DNA of 64,000 nucleotides from Streptomyces sp. NRRL B-1347 (GCF_000720325.1 NZ_JOJM01000047.1:4120-68119), one strand, 5' to 3'. Numbered from the stretch's first letter, positions 16,752-24,672 are shown. A program made the numbers and translations. Notes: generated from the sequence alone by a model not told the origin.

Positions 16752-17612
16752 CTAGTCCGGGTGCGCGCCGTCCTGCCCCGGCTCGTCGACCGCCGTCACC
16801 AGGACCGCGACCGACGGCCGGTCCGACAGCGCGCCCCCCACCGCCGCACGCACCGCGCGGGCCACGTCCAGGGCCCGCGGGTGCGCCGCCACGGCCAGCT
16901 CCACCTGGACGTGGCGGCGCGGCAGGGAGTCCGGCGGCTCGTGCTCCCGCACCTGGACCGCGCGCCCCAGACCGCCGAAGGCGCCGGTCAGCCGGGTCAC
17001 CCCCGGCACGGCGAGCACGGCCCGGGCGATCCGGTCCTCGGGGGAGTCCGCGGGCGAGTTGGTGGAGGAGTCCTCGGCGGGGCCCGGCGGCTCGTCCTGC
17101 TCATGCGGCTCACCGGGCCCACCGGGCTCACCGGGCCCACCGGGCTCACCGGGCCCACCGGGCCCACTGGGCCCGCTGGGCTCGTCCTGCCCGTCCTGCC
17201 CGTCCTGCTCGTCCTGCGCGTCGAAGAGTGCCGTGACCCGCAGGTCCACCGTCGCGATCACCAGACCGAGCCGGTCCGCCGCGGCCGTCGCGAGGGCCGC
17301 GCGCAGCCGGGACGCCACCGCGGGCAGCGGCTCGGCCGTGCCTGCCGCGACCTCCCCGCTGATCCGCAGCGGCCCCGGCGGCAGCGCGCTCGGCGGCGCC
17401 GGGACCGTGGGGGCGCACGCGGCGTCCGGATCGGCCAGGGCCACGCGCACGGACGTCAGACGCGCCCCCGTCACCCGCTCGGCCGCCCGGCGCAGCACCG
17501 CCGCGGCCGCCGCCTCCGTCAACCACGCGCCGTCCCCCGCCCCGCCCAGGGGCAGCACCCGGCCGAGGCCCAGCTGGCGCCGTACCGCCGACGCCCATCC
17601 GTCACCCGTCAT
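16752..17612 (-). CDS. Double Asp23-like protein with a collagen-like linker
   Basis: A 286-residue protein found beside the Asp23 cluster in Streptomyces, where homologues carry the label 'nucleopolyhedrovirus P10 family'. Its first ~130 residues (AWLTEAAAAAVLRRAAERVTGARLTSVRVAL ... RLGLVIATVDLRVTALFD) follow the Asp23/Gls24 pattern. A linker of GQDGQDE and Gly-Pro-Gly/Glu triplets (about 140-175) comes next, then a second Asp23-like half (RIARAVLAVPGVTRLTGAFGG ... HVQVELAVAAHPRALDVARAVRAAV). It has no membrane helix. ATG at 17612 was chosen; an ATG six codons upstream is possible. It is divergent from the Asp23 operon with ~92 bp between them. Envelope-stress function is inferred from context. 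Confidence 0.72.
   Translation of the reverse strand: MTGDGWASAVRRQLGLGRVLPLGGAGDGAWLTEAAAAAVLRRAAERVTGARLTSVRVALADPDAACAPTVPAPPSALPPGPLRISGEVAAGTAEPLPAVASRLRAALATAAADRLGLVIATVDLRVTALFDAQDEQDGQDGQDEPSGPSGPGGPGEPGGPGEPGGPGEPHEQDEPPGPAEDSSTNSPADSPEDRIARAVLAVPGVTRLTGAFGGLGRAVQVREHEPPDSLPRRHVQVELAVAAHPRALDVARAVRAAVGGALSDRPSVAVLVTAVDEPGQDGAHPD
17107..17220. repeat. Tandem repeats coding the collagen-like linker
   Basis: An 18-base unit (CACCGGGCCCACCGGGCT) is repeated about three times, followed by a nine-base unit (CGTCCTGCC and variants) about five times. Both keep the reading frame of the minus-strand gene, giving Gly-Pro-Gly-Glu-Pro and Gly-Gln-Asp/Asp-Glu-Gln runs. Length variation between strains is likely. 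Confidence 0.85.
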
Positions 17613-17704
17613 CGCTCCAGCCTGCCGCATCCCTGGCGCGCGGGCGCGAGGCCGCGCTTAGTGTGGTTCGAGGAGCAGATCCCCTGTCGTAAAGGACCGC
17701 GGCG

Positions 17705-18199
17705 ATGACCGACACCTCAGAGCACAGGACGCCCCAGACGCTCGACAAGGGCGCACACGACTCGCCCGACGAGTCCGGGGGCCGGGGCGGGTCGGCACGG
17801 CGCGGCGGCGGTGACCCGTCGACCCGCGGGCGCACCACCATCGCGGACGGCGTCGTGGAGAAGATCGCCGGACTCGCCGCCCGTGACGTGGTCGGCGTCC
17901 ACGCGATGGGCGGCGGCCTCGCCCGGACCTTCGGGGCCGTGCGCGACCGGGTGCCCGGCAGCTCCAAGTCCGTCACGCGCGGAGTGAAGGCCGAGGTCGG
18001 CGAGGTGCAGACGGCCCTCGACCTGGAGGTCGTCGTCGAGTACGGCGTGTCGATCGCCGATGTCGCGCGGGCCGTGCGGGAGAACGTCATCGCGGCGGTC
18101 GAGCGCATGACCGGCCTCGAAGTGGTCGAGGTGAACATCGCGGTCAGCGACGTGAAGCTGCCGGACGACGAGGACGACGAACAGCCCCGGCTGCAGTAG
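17705..18199 (+). CDS. Asp23/Gls24 family envelope stress protein (first copy)
   Basis: A 164-residue Asp23 family protein (PF03780). The N-terminal 40 residues are polar and Gly/Arg-rich. The core runs TTIADGVVEKIAGLAARDVVGVHAMGGG ... VEVGEVQTALDLEVVVEYGVSIADVARAVRENVIAAVERMTGLEVVEVNIAVSDV, and an acidic tail (PDDEDDEQ) ends it. Asp23 proteins gather at the membrane through AmaP and act in cell-envelope homeostasis. AAAGGA lies ahead of the ATG. It leads a five-gene run ending in AmaP at 20215. Confidence 0.92.
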   Translation: MTDTSEHRTPQTLDKGAHDSPDESGGRGGSARRGGGDPSTRGRTTIADGVVEKIAGLAARDVVGVHAMGGGLARTFGAVRDRVPGSSKSVTRGVKAEVGEVQTALDLEVVVEYGVSIADVARAVRENVIAAVERMTGLEVVEVNIAVSDVKLPDDEDDEQPRLQ

Positions 18200-18337
18200 C
18201 GCGCACGGCGCGGACCCCACGCCACGGGCGGCGCGCGGCGCCCCGCGCGCGACCCGCGGCCCGCACCGTTCGGAGTCAGGGGCGTCACCAGCGGGAACAG
18301 CCTCAACAGCACCCGCGCAGGAGCGAAGGAGCGCACG

Positions 18338-18523
18338 ATGAGCATGGCCGTCATCGGCATGATCGCCGGAATGGCCCTGGGCTTCGCCGGGTATTTCGGC
18401 GGGTTCGGGGCCTTCCTGCTCGTGGCCGCCCTGGGCGCCATCGGCTTCGTCGCCGGGCGGTTCCTCGAAGGGGACCTGGAACCCGGCGACTTCTTCCGTC
18501 CGCGCGGCGACCGGCGGCGGTGA
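18338..18523 (+). CDS. Small glycine-rich membrane protein of the Asp23 cluster
   Basis: A 61-residue protein with a hydrophobic Gly/Ala-rich region (MSMAVIGMIAGMALGFAGYFGGFGAFLLVAALGAIGFVAGRFLEG) able to form two membrane helices, and a basic tail (RPRGDRRR). It is similar in size and layout to the DUF2273-type small proteins found in asp23 operons of Gram-positive bacteria; that match is inference. AAGGAGCGCACG precedes the ATG. Three bases separate it from the next gene, so the two are cotranscribed. Confidence 0.88.
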   Translation: MSMAVIGMIAGMALGFAGYFGGFGAFLLVAALGAIGFVAGRFLEGDLEPGDFFRPRGDRRR

Positions 18524-18526
18524 GCG

Positions 18527-18922
18527 GTGGCGGCGGAGGTCGTGGGGCAGGTCGCGCCCGCCGAGCGCGGCGCGACCCGGATCGCCGACCGCGTCATCGC
18601 GAAGATCGCCGCACGGGCCGCGCGGGAAGCGCTGTGGACGCTGCCCGAAGGGGCCGCTCCGCCGCACGCCACGGTCAGCGTCCTGGCCCGCGGACACGGT
18701 TCCGCGCGGGCCGGGGAGGCCCCGTCCGGGGCCGCCCGCGTCCACATCAGCCTGGAGCTGGACTACCCCAGTGACATCGGCGGCCAGTGCGCGGCCGTGC
18801 GTCGTCACGTCACCGAGCGGGTAGAGGCGTTGGCGGGCATGGAAGTGCCCGAGGTGGCGGTCCAGGTCGAGCGGCTGCACTCGGCGCAGGCGCGGGCCGC
18901 GGCACAGGGGAGGACCCGATGA
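18527..18922 (+). CDS. Asp23/Gls24 family protein (second copy)
   Basis: A 131-residue Asp23-like protein: APAERGATRIADRVIAKIAARAAREALW, then RVHISLELDYPSDIGGQCAAVRRHVTERVEALAGMEVPEVAVQVERL. It is more divergent than the first copy and has no acidic tail. The GTG at 18527 starts three bases after the preceding stop, and its own stop overlaps the next ATG (ATGA). It probably works with the other Asp23 and AmaP proteins at the membrane. Confidence 0.86.
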   Translation: MAAEVVGQVAPAERGATRIADRVIAKIAARAAREALWTLPEGAAPPHATVSVLARGHGSARAGEAPSGAARVHISLELDYPSDIGGQCAAVRRHVTERVEALAGMEVPEVAVQVERLHSAQARAAAQGRTR

Positions 18923-19629
18923 GCGAGCCCCACGATCCGCACGAGGCCCACAAGGGCCCCCGCCCGGCCCGGCCCGCGCCCGTCGTCGAGCGGGCCCCGG
19001 ACGGCACGGACCCGGCGGCGGGGCCGGAGCAGTGGACGTCCGCGGCCTCCTACGAAGCGCACCCCACCCTGGCCCCCGGCGACGACGGGACCCCCCGCTT
19101 CTGGTCCGCGCGCCGCGTGCCCGCCGCGCTCCTCGCGCTGCTGGTCCTCGGCGGCTCCGGGCTTCTCCTGTACGACGTCGTGGCGGTACGGGCCGACCAT
19201 CCCGCGATGCGCTGGCGGCGCGACCTCGCACGCGAGCTGGCGGAACGGCCGCTGGACAGCACGGCCGTGCTCGCCGGTGCCGCGGGCGCGGTGGCCGTCG
19301 GCCTGTGGCTGCTGCTGCTCGCGGCCACGCCGGGGCTGCGGGCCGTCCTGCCCATGCGGCGCGGGCACGCCGACGTGCGCGCCGGGCTCGACCGCGCCGC
19401 CGCCGCGACCGTGCTGCGCGACCGGGCCCTGGACGTGGCGGGCGTGCGGTCGGTCCGGGTCCGCATGACCAGGACCAAGGTCGACGTACGCGCCGAGTCG
19501 CACTTCCGCGCCCTCGACGACGTCCGCGGCGACCTGGACCGGACGCTGGCCGACGGCATCCGGGGACTCGGGCTCGGCAGCCCGCCCACGCTCTCCGTCC
19601 ACGTCGCCCGGCCCGGAAAGAAGGGGTGA
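18919..19629 (+). CDS. DUF6286-type membrane protein of the Asp23 cluster
   Basis: A 236-residue protein with a polar N-terminal tail (to ~65), two membrane helices (VPAALLALLVLGGSGLLLYDVVAV ~70-93 and AVLAGAAGAVAVGLWLLLLAA ~118-138) and a C-terminal soluble domain (GVRSVRVRMTRTKVDVRAESHF...). The layout resembles AmaP: paired helices, then an Asp23-interaction-like domain. Naming it DUF6286 rests on my memory of Streptomyces annotation. It overlaps the second Asp23 gene by ATGA and sits seven bases before AmaP. Confidence 0.82.
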   Translation: MSEPHDPHEAHKGPRPARPAPVVERAPDGTDPAAGPEQWTSAASYEAHPTLAPGDDGTPRFWSARRVPAALLALLVLGGSGLLLYDVVAVRADHPAMRWRRDLARELAERPLDSTAVLAGAAGAVAVGLWLLLLAATPGLRAVLPMRRGHADVRAGLDRAAAATVLRDRALDVAGVRSVRVRMTRTKVDVRAESHFRALDDVRGDLDRTLADGIRGLGLGSPPTLSVHVARPGKKG

Positions 19630-19636
19630 ACGCGCC

Positions 19637-20215
19637 ATGCCGCGTACGGTGAACCGCGTTCTGCTCGGCCTCGTCGGCCTCGGTCTCGTCGTGCTCGGCG
19701 GGGCCGTCCTCGCCGTCGGTCTCGGCGCCGGGCCGCCGTCCTGGTGGGTGCACGACGGGCGGCACGACGTGCTGCTCAGCGCCGCGGACCGGACCCGGTG
19801 GCGGGACCGCGGCTGGTGGTGGCCCACCGTCATCGGAGTCCTCGCCGCGCTCGTGCTCCTGTCGCTGTGGTGGTTCACCGCCCAGCTGCGGCGGCGGCGC
19901 CTCGCGGAGGTCCTGGTCGAGACCGGGGACGGCGAGGGGGCGCTGCTGCGGGGCCGGGCGCTGGAGAGCGCGCTGGAGAGCGAGGCCGCCGCGCTCGACG
20001 GGGTGGGGCGGGCGCGGGTCCTGCTGACCGGGCGGCGCAACGCGCCCGAGGCGCGGGTCGGGCTCGTCCTGGAGCCCGACGCGGTGCCGGAGGACGCGCT
20101 GCACCGGCTGTGCCTGGAGGCCCTGGCCCACGCCCGCGACTCGGCGGGCCTGGCCCGCCTCCCGGCGACGGTCCAGCTCCGCGCCGCCAAACACGGCCCG
20201 GAACGGGTGAGCTAG
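19637..20215 (+). CDS. amaP: Alkaline shock response membrane anchor protein AmaP
   Basis: A 192-residue AmaP homologue. An N-terminal helix (VLLGLVGLGLVVLGGAVLAVGLGAG) and a second one (WWWPTVIGVLAALVLLSLWWF, ~57-77) form the hairpin that anchors Asp23 to the membrane. The C-terminal half (LAEVLVETGDGEGALLRGRALESALESEAAALDGVGRARVLL) is the soluble Asp23-binding-type domain. Last gene of the five-gene run; a dispersed repeat follows its stop. Confidence 0.88.
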   Translation: MPRTVNRVLLGLVGLGLVVLGGAVLAVGLGAGPPSWWVHDGRHDVLLSAADRTRWRDRGWWWPTVIGVLAALVLLSLWWFTAQLRRRRLAEVLVETGDGEGALLRGRALESALESEAAALDGVGRARVLLTGRRNAPEARVGLVLEPDAVPEDALHRLCLEALAHARDSAGLARLPATVQLRAAKHGPERVS

Positions 20216-20221
20216 CCCTCG

Positions 20222-20324
20222 CGGTGCGCCCCAGGCCCGCCCCTTCCCGATCCGGGGGCTGCCGCCCCCGCGCCCCCGCCCTTTTCGGCGCTCCGCGCCT
20301 CGTCCTCAAACGCCGGACGGGCTT
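20222..20324 (-). repeat. Dispersed Streptomyces GC-rich repeat, copy 3
   Basis: Reading the minus strand: AAGCCCGTCCGGCGTTTGAG at 20324-20305, then GACGAGGCGCGGAGCGCCG and a G-rich/C-rich tail to CCTGGGGCGCACCGCG. It is in opposite orientation to copies 1 and 2. The 245-bp gap (20216-20460) otherwise holds only G-rich sequence without a gene. Confidence 0.82.
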
Positions 20325-20460
20325 GACCTGTCAGCCGGACGACAGCGTGCGAGCCGCTAGGCCGGGGCTCGGCCGGGTGGCTTGGGTGGCACGGGTGGGA
20401 GGGTGGGAGAGATCCCGCCGCGGTAGCGGCGGGGCCGGGGACGGCAGCCGGAGCCCGGGG

Positions 20461-21216
20461 CTAGAAGCTGTGGCGGGCGCCGCCGTCGATCGGGAGCATC
20501 ACCCCGGTGACGTAGGACGCCGCGGGCGACAGCAGGAACGCGGCCGCCCGCCCGAACTCCTCCGGAGCCCCGTAGCGCCGCAGCGGAATGCCCGACTCGG
20601 AGGCGTGCCGCGACGCCTCCGGATCGGCGGTGAGCCCGTCCAGCTCGCGCACGCGCTCCGTGTCGATGCGCCCCGGCAGCGCCCCGACGACCCGGATGCC
20701 GCGCGGCCCCAGCTCGTCCGCGAGGGACTTGGCGAACCCGGCGAGGCCGGGGCGCAGGCCGTTGGAGATGGTCAGGCCGGGGATGGGCTCGTACACGGAC
20801 GCGGACAGGACGAAGCCGATGACGCCGCCCTCGCCGAGCTCCGCCGCCGCGGCCCGCGCGAGCCGTACCGCGCCGAGGAACACCGACTCGAACGACGCCT
20901 GCCACAGCTCGTCCGTGGCGTCGGCGGCGAAGGCGAACGGCGGGCCGCCGACGCTGACGAGGATGCCGTCGAAGCCGCCGAAGCGCTCGCGGGCGGTGGC
21001 GACGAGCCGGGCGGGCGTCGCGGGGTCGGCGTTGTCCGCGCCGACGCCGACGGCGTTCGGGCCGAGCTCCGCGGCCGCGGCGGCGGCCGTCTTCTCGTCG
21101 CGGCCGGTGAGGACGACTTTCGCGCCGTCCTCGACGAGGGCGCGCGCGGTGGCGTTGCCGAGGCCGCGGGTGGCGCCGGTGACGACGTAGACACGGTTGT
21201 TCAGGCCAAGATCCAT
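20461..21216 (-). CDS. Atypical SDR oxidoreductase lacking the Tyr-x3-Lys pair
   Basis: A 251-residue classical-length SDR (MDLGLNNRVYVVTGATRGLGNATA). The cofactor motif TGATRGLG is intact. At the active site the usual Tyr-Ala-Ala-Ser-Lys is replaced: the segment reads GLTISNGLRPGLAGFAKSLADEL, so by alignment with FabG the Tyr is Ser and the Lys is Arg. The C-terminal PIDGGARHSF resembles FabG-type SDRs. It matches the 'BKR-like SDR' subgroup known to lack the catalytic tetrad. Substrate and even redox activity are open. Five bases separate it from the upstream GH15 gene. Confidence 0.85.
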   Translation of the reverse strand: MDLGLNNRVYVVTGATRGLGNATARALVEDGAKVVLTGRDEKTAAAAAAELGPNAVGVGADNADPATPARLVATARERFGGFDGILVSVGGPPFAFAADATDELWQASFESVFLGAVRLARAAAAELGEGGVIGFVLSASVYEPIPGLTISNGLRPGLAGFAKSLADELGPRGIRVVGALPGRIDTERVRELDGLTADPEASRHASESGIPLRRYGAPEEFGRAAAFLLSPAASYVTGVMLPIDGGARHSF

Positions 21217-21221
21217 GCGTC

Positions 21222-23015
21222 CTATCCTGCCGTGCCCGGGTCCGGGCCGAACAGGGAAAAGGCGGTAGTGACGAGACCCACGTGGCTGAACGCCTGCGGG
21301 AAGTTGCCCAACTGGCGGCGCTCCGCCGCGTCGTACTCCTCGGCCAGCAGCCCCACGTCGTTGCACAGGTCCAGGAGCCGCTCGAAGAGCGCGCGGGCCT
21401 CCTTCGTGCGGCCGGCCAGGTGCAGCGCGTCGGCGAGCCAGAACGAGCAGGCCAGGAAGACGCCCTCGTGGCCGGGCAGCCCGTCGACCTTGACGCCGTC
21501 GGTGCTGTAGCGGCGGACGAAGCCCTCGCGGGTGCCGAGGTCCTCGCGGACGGCGTCGATGGTGCCGAGGACGCGCGGGTCGTCGGGCGGCAGGAAGCCC
21601 ACGCGCGGGATCAGCAACACGGCGGCGTCCAGCTCCCTGGACCCGTACGACTGCGTGAACGTGCCCCGGTCCGCGTCGTAGCCGCGGGCGCAGACCTCGT
21701 CGTGGATCTCGTCGCGGAGCCGCCGCCAGCGGTCCGCGTCGCCGTCGAGGTCCGGCCGCTCCTCCAGACTGCGTACGGTGCGGTCGGCGGCGACCCAGGC
21801 CATCACCTTGGAGTGCACGAACTGACGGCGCGGGCCGCGCACTTCCCACAGCCCCTCGTCCGGCTCGCGCCACACCTTCCGCAGGAACTCCATGAGCGCG
21901 AGCTGCATGCGCCAGCCGTGCGGCCGCGTCGCCATGCCCGCGTGCCGGGCGAGCCACAGGGAGTCGACGACCTCGCCGTACACGTCGAGCTGGCGCTGGC
22001 ACACGGCCGCGTTGCCGAGGCGCACCGGCGCCGAGCCCGCGTACCCCGGTAGCCATCCTGCGTCCGCCTCGGGCAGCCGCCGCTCGCCGCCGAGGCCGTA
22101 CATGATCTGGAGGTCCGCCGGGTTGCCCGCGACCGCGCGCAGCAGCCAGTCGCGCCACGCCTCGGCCTCCTCGCGGTACCCGGCGGTGAGCAGCGCGCCG
22201 AGCGTGAGCGTGGAGTCGCGCAGCCAGCAGTAGCGGTAGTCCCAGTTGCGGACGCCGCCGATCTCCTCCGGCAGGGAGGTGGTGGGCGCGGCGACGATGC
22301 CGCCGGTCGGGCCGTACGTGAGGGCCTTCAGCGTGATCAGGGAGCGGACGACGGCGTCGCGGTGCGGCCCCTCGTAGCGGCAGCGCGCCGCCCAGGCCCG
22401 CCAGTCGTCGACGCTGTCGCGCAGCGCCCGCTCGGTGTCGATGAGCGGCGGACGCGGCTCGTGCGAGGGGTGCCAGGTGAGCACGAACGTGACCCGCTCG
22501 CCCGCCCGGACGGTGAACTCGGCGTGCGTGGCGTGCGCGCGGCCCCAGGCGCGGACGTCGGGCTCGGCGCGCAGCCACACCGCGTCGGGGCCCGCGACCG
22601 CCACCCGCTGGCCGTGGGAGCGGCGCATCCAGGGCACGACCGAGCCGTAGTCGAAGCGCAGGCGCAGCGTGCTGCGCACGGTCACCTCGCCCTCGACGCC
22701 CTCGACGACGCGCACCAGGTCCGGGGCGCGGTCGCGCTGCGGCATGAAGTCGGTGACGCGGACCGTGCCGTCCGGGGTGTCCCACTCGGTGTCGAGGACG
22801 AGCGTGTCGGGCCGGTAGGCGCGGCGCGAACAGGTGTCGGCGCCCCGTGGCGCGATGCGCCAGTGGCCGTGTTCGTCCTCGCCGAGCAGCGCGGCGAAGC
22901 AGGCCGCGGAGTCGAAGCGGGGCAGGCACAGCCAGTCGATGGAGCCGGTCCGCGCCACCAGGGCGGCGGTCTGGTGGTCGCCGATGAGGGCGTAGTCCTC
23001 GATGGGTCGCTGCAC
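21222..23015 (-). CDS. GH15 glucoamylase/trehalase-like glycosidase
   Basis: A 597-residue intracellular GH15 protein. The N-terminal domain (VQRPIEDYALIGDHQTAALVARTGSIDWLCLPRFDS) is the DUF5911-type beta-sandwich, followed by an (alpha/alpha)6 barrel. GGVRNWDYRYCWLRDS is the family signature, and the barrel ends NFPQAFSHVGLVTTAF. There is no signal peptide. Actinobacterial homologues include trehalases and glucoamylases; I cannot separate these. The GTG at 23015 with GGGAAG upstream was preferred over longer in-frame starts, because this exact opening is conserved in the family. It forms a likely two-gene operon with the atypical SDR. Confidence 0.9.
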   Translation of the reverse strand: MQRPIEDYALIGDHQTAALVARTGSIDWLCLPRFDSAACFAALLGEDEHGHWRIAPRGADTCSRRAYRPDTLVLDTEWDTPDGTVRVTDFMPQRDRAPDLVRVVEGVEGEVTVRSTLRLRFDYGSVVPWMRRSHGQRVAVAGPDAVWLRAEPDVRAWGRAHATHAEFTVRAGERVTFVLTWHPSHEPRPPLIDTERALRDSVDDWRAWAARCRYEGPHRDAVVRSLITLKALTYGPTGGIVAAPTTSLPEEIGGVRNWDYRYCWLRDSTLTLGALLTAGYREEAEAWRDWLLRAVAGNPADLQIMYGLGGERRLPEADAGWLPGYAGSAPVRLGNAAVCQRQLDVYGEVVDSLWLARHAGMATRPHGWRMQLALMEFLRKVWREPDEGLWEVRGPRRQFVHSKVMAWVAADRTVRSLEERPDLDGDADRWRRLRDEIHDEVCARGYDADRGTFTQSYGSRELDAAVLLIPRVGFLPPDDPRVLGTIDAVREDLGTREGFVRRYSTDGVKVDGLPGHEGVFLACSFWLADALHLAGRTKEARALFERLLDLCNDVGLLAEEYDAAERRQLGNFPQAFSHVGLVTTAFSLFGPDPGTAG

Positions 23016-23157
23016 GGGGGACGGCTTCCCGGTTCGTGGAGTCGCCAATCCGGTCCGTCGCGGCGGGGGCAACCGGGGCCCGGCCGCGCGCGGTTGGCCC
23101 CTTCCGGCTTCGTCCGAGCGCGGGACGCGGGGGCGCCCCTGGGCAATACTCGTGAGC

Positions 23158-23442
23158 ATGCCAAACAACGAGGGCGGATGGCGGCCCCGCGGTTACGACG
23201 GCCCGGGCTGGGAGCCTCCCGAGGAGCCGCCGCAGGGGCCGCCACCCGGCGGCGGGGGCGGCGGCGGGCCCGGGGGAGGGTCCCGCTGGAGCGTGCCGGG
23301 CGTGGTGGCGGTGGTCGCGGTCGCCGTCTGGTCCGTCCTGGCCTACCAGTGGACCCAGCAGAACGACTGCGAGCTGGTGGACTCGTACGGCCTGGTGCTC
23401 TCGCACGGCACCCCGGACCCGTGGGAGAGGTGCGGGGACTAG
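23158..23442 (+). CDS. Small proline/glycine-rich single-pass membrane protein
   Basis: A 94-residue protein: a Pro/Gly-rich cytoplasmic N-terminus (EPPEEPPQGPPPGGGGGGGPGGG), one membrane helix (VPGVVAVVAVAVWSVLAYQW, ~45-64) and a short outer tail with two Cys (NDCELV...WERCGD) that could form a disulfide. An in-frame GTG lies two codons upstream (23152). No clear ribosome site is seen. It is divergent from the GH15 gene. I recognise no function. Confidence 0.8.
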   Translation: MPNNEGGWRPRGYDGPGWEPPEEPPQGPPPGGGGGGGPGGGSRWSVPGVVAVVAVAVWSVLAYQWTQQNDCELVDSYGLVLSHGTPDPWERCGD

Positions 23443-23493
23443 GAACCGCCCGGTGGGCGGCGCGGCGTCGGCGAAGGGCGGGCCGAAGGCGCG

Positions 23494-24288
23494 TCAGGCG
23501 GCCGTCGCGGCCGCCTCGGGCGTCGCCTGCTCCGCGGCCGCCGCCTCGCGCCGGTCCCGCACCTCCCGGCGGACCAGGACGATCCACCCGGCCGGCACGC
23601 CCGCCGCGAACAGCCACCACTGGATCGCGTACGCCATGTGGGCGCCGATGCTGCTGTGGTCGGGCGCGGCGACGAGCTGCGGGGAGTTGTCGGGGTTGTC
23701 CGGCGCGGTCTGCGTGATGTAGCCGCCGAGCACCGGCTTGCCCAGGGCGTGGGCCTGCTGGCCGCTGCTGATCAGCATGATCTGGCGGTCGGGCAGGCCG
23801 CGGACGTCCTTGATGCCGCTGGCCGCCGAGGTCTCGTCGGCCATCAGGCGGCCGGTGACGGTGACCCGGCCCCGGGGCGGGGCGGGGATCTTGGGGAAGG
23901 CGGTCTGCGGGCCGTCGGCGCGGATCCAGCCCCGGTTCACCAGGAGCACCTTGCCGTCGCGCAGGACGAGCGGGGTCAGGACGTGGAAGCCGACCTCGTC
24001 GTCGGAGTTGGTGCGGCGCCTGACGACGACCTCGTGCTTGGTGTCGTACGTGCCCTCGGCCGTCACCCGGCGGTAGACGGCGGAGTCCGGTACCTCGCGG
24101 CCGGGCGCGGTGAGCCGCTCGGCGGGCACCGGCTCGGCGTCGATGACCCGGGCGATCTTGTCGTTGCGCGCCACGCGGGCCTCGTGCCGGTGCAGCTGCC
24201 AGAAGCCCAGCTCGATCATCACGGGGATGAGGACGATCCCGATGAGAGTGAGGATCACCCACTGGCGGGACAACAAGAAGCGGTACAC
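23494..24288 (-). CDS. SURF1 family cytochrome oxidase biogenesis protein
   Basis: A 264-residue SURF1/Shy1 homologue (PF02104). It has an N-terminal membrane helix (WVILTLIGIVLIPVMIELGFWQLHR, ~8-32) and a second near the C-terminus (AYAIQWWLFAAGVPAGWIVLVRR), with the external domain between: VTAEGTYD, VGFHVLTPLVLRDGKVLLVNRGWI. SURF1 helps heme a insertion and assembly of the aa3-type cytochrome c oxidase. I chose the GTG at 24288 (VYRFLLSRQW); a start at 24369 would add 27 residues without family support. An Ala-rich tail ends the protein. Confidence 0.92.
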   Translation of the reverse strand: MYRFLLSRQWVILTLIGIVLIPVMIELGFWQLHRHEARVARNDKIARVIDAEPVPAERLTAPGREVPDSAVYRRVTAEGTYDTKHEVVVRRRTNSDDEVGFHVLTPLVLRDGKVLLVNRGWIRADGPQTAFPKIPAPPRGRVTVTGRLMADETSAASGIKDVRGLPDRQIMLISSGQQAHALGKPVLGGYITQTAPDNPDNSPQLVAAPDHSSIGAHMAYAIQWWLFAAGVPAGWIVLVRREVRDRREAAAAEQATPEAAATAA

Positions 24289-24438
24289 GCCCTTGACGGT
24301 ACCTGTGTACGACGGAGCCCCCGACGGGAGGGTCCCGTCGAGGGCTTCAAGGGGTTCGGGGAGCTTCAAGGGCCACCGGGAGCTTCAGGAGCCTTCAGGG
24401 GGCCGCGCGTACGTCTGCCGCCGCACCTGCGTCGGCCG

Positions 24439-24672
24439 TCACACCTTGTCGACGATGCCCACCCGCCCCTCCGCGCGCGAGCAGTGCGCCCCGCAGTACC
24501 AGTGCCCGTCGGCCTCGACGCCCTGCCCGATGATGCGGCACCGGCAGTGCTCGCAGATCGGCGCCATGCGGTGGATGGCGCAGGAGAAGCAGTCGAAGAC
24601 GTGCACCGCGCCTTGCGCGTGGACTTCGAAGGACATGCCGTAGTCGTTTCCGCAGACCTCGCAACGTGCCAT
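24439..24672 (-). CDS. Cys-rich zinc-ribbon mini-protein
   Basis: A 77-residue protein (MARCEVCGNDYGMSFEVHAQG) with four Cys pairs: CEVCG, CFSC, CEHCRCR and CGAHC, plus several His. The arrangement CxxC-x~26-CxxC-x~10-CxxCxC-x~20-CxxxC suggests two treble-clef or zinc-ribbon units. It lacks a membrane segment. This mini-protein is conserved in actinomycetes beside the exonuclease gene; no function is known to me. The ATG at 24672 was chosen because the 35 in-frame codons before it are Pro/Arg-rich shadow sequence. Confidence 0.85.
   Translation of the reverse strand: MARCEVCGNDYGMSFEVHAQGAVHVFDCFSCAIHRMAPICEHCRCRIIGQGVEADGHWYCGAHCSRAEGRVGIVDKV

Noticed and set aside
17107..17220. Regular repeats considered as a CRISPR array
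   Set aside because: The units are 18 and nine bases, directly abutting without spacers, and they keep a reading frame.
17717..20194. An 825-codon open frame on the minus strand
   Set aside because: It is antisense to the whole Asp23/AmaP run, which has recognisable families on the plus strand.
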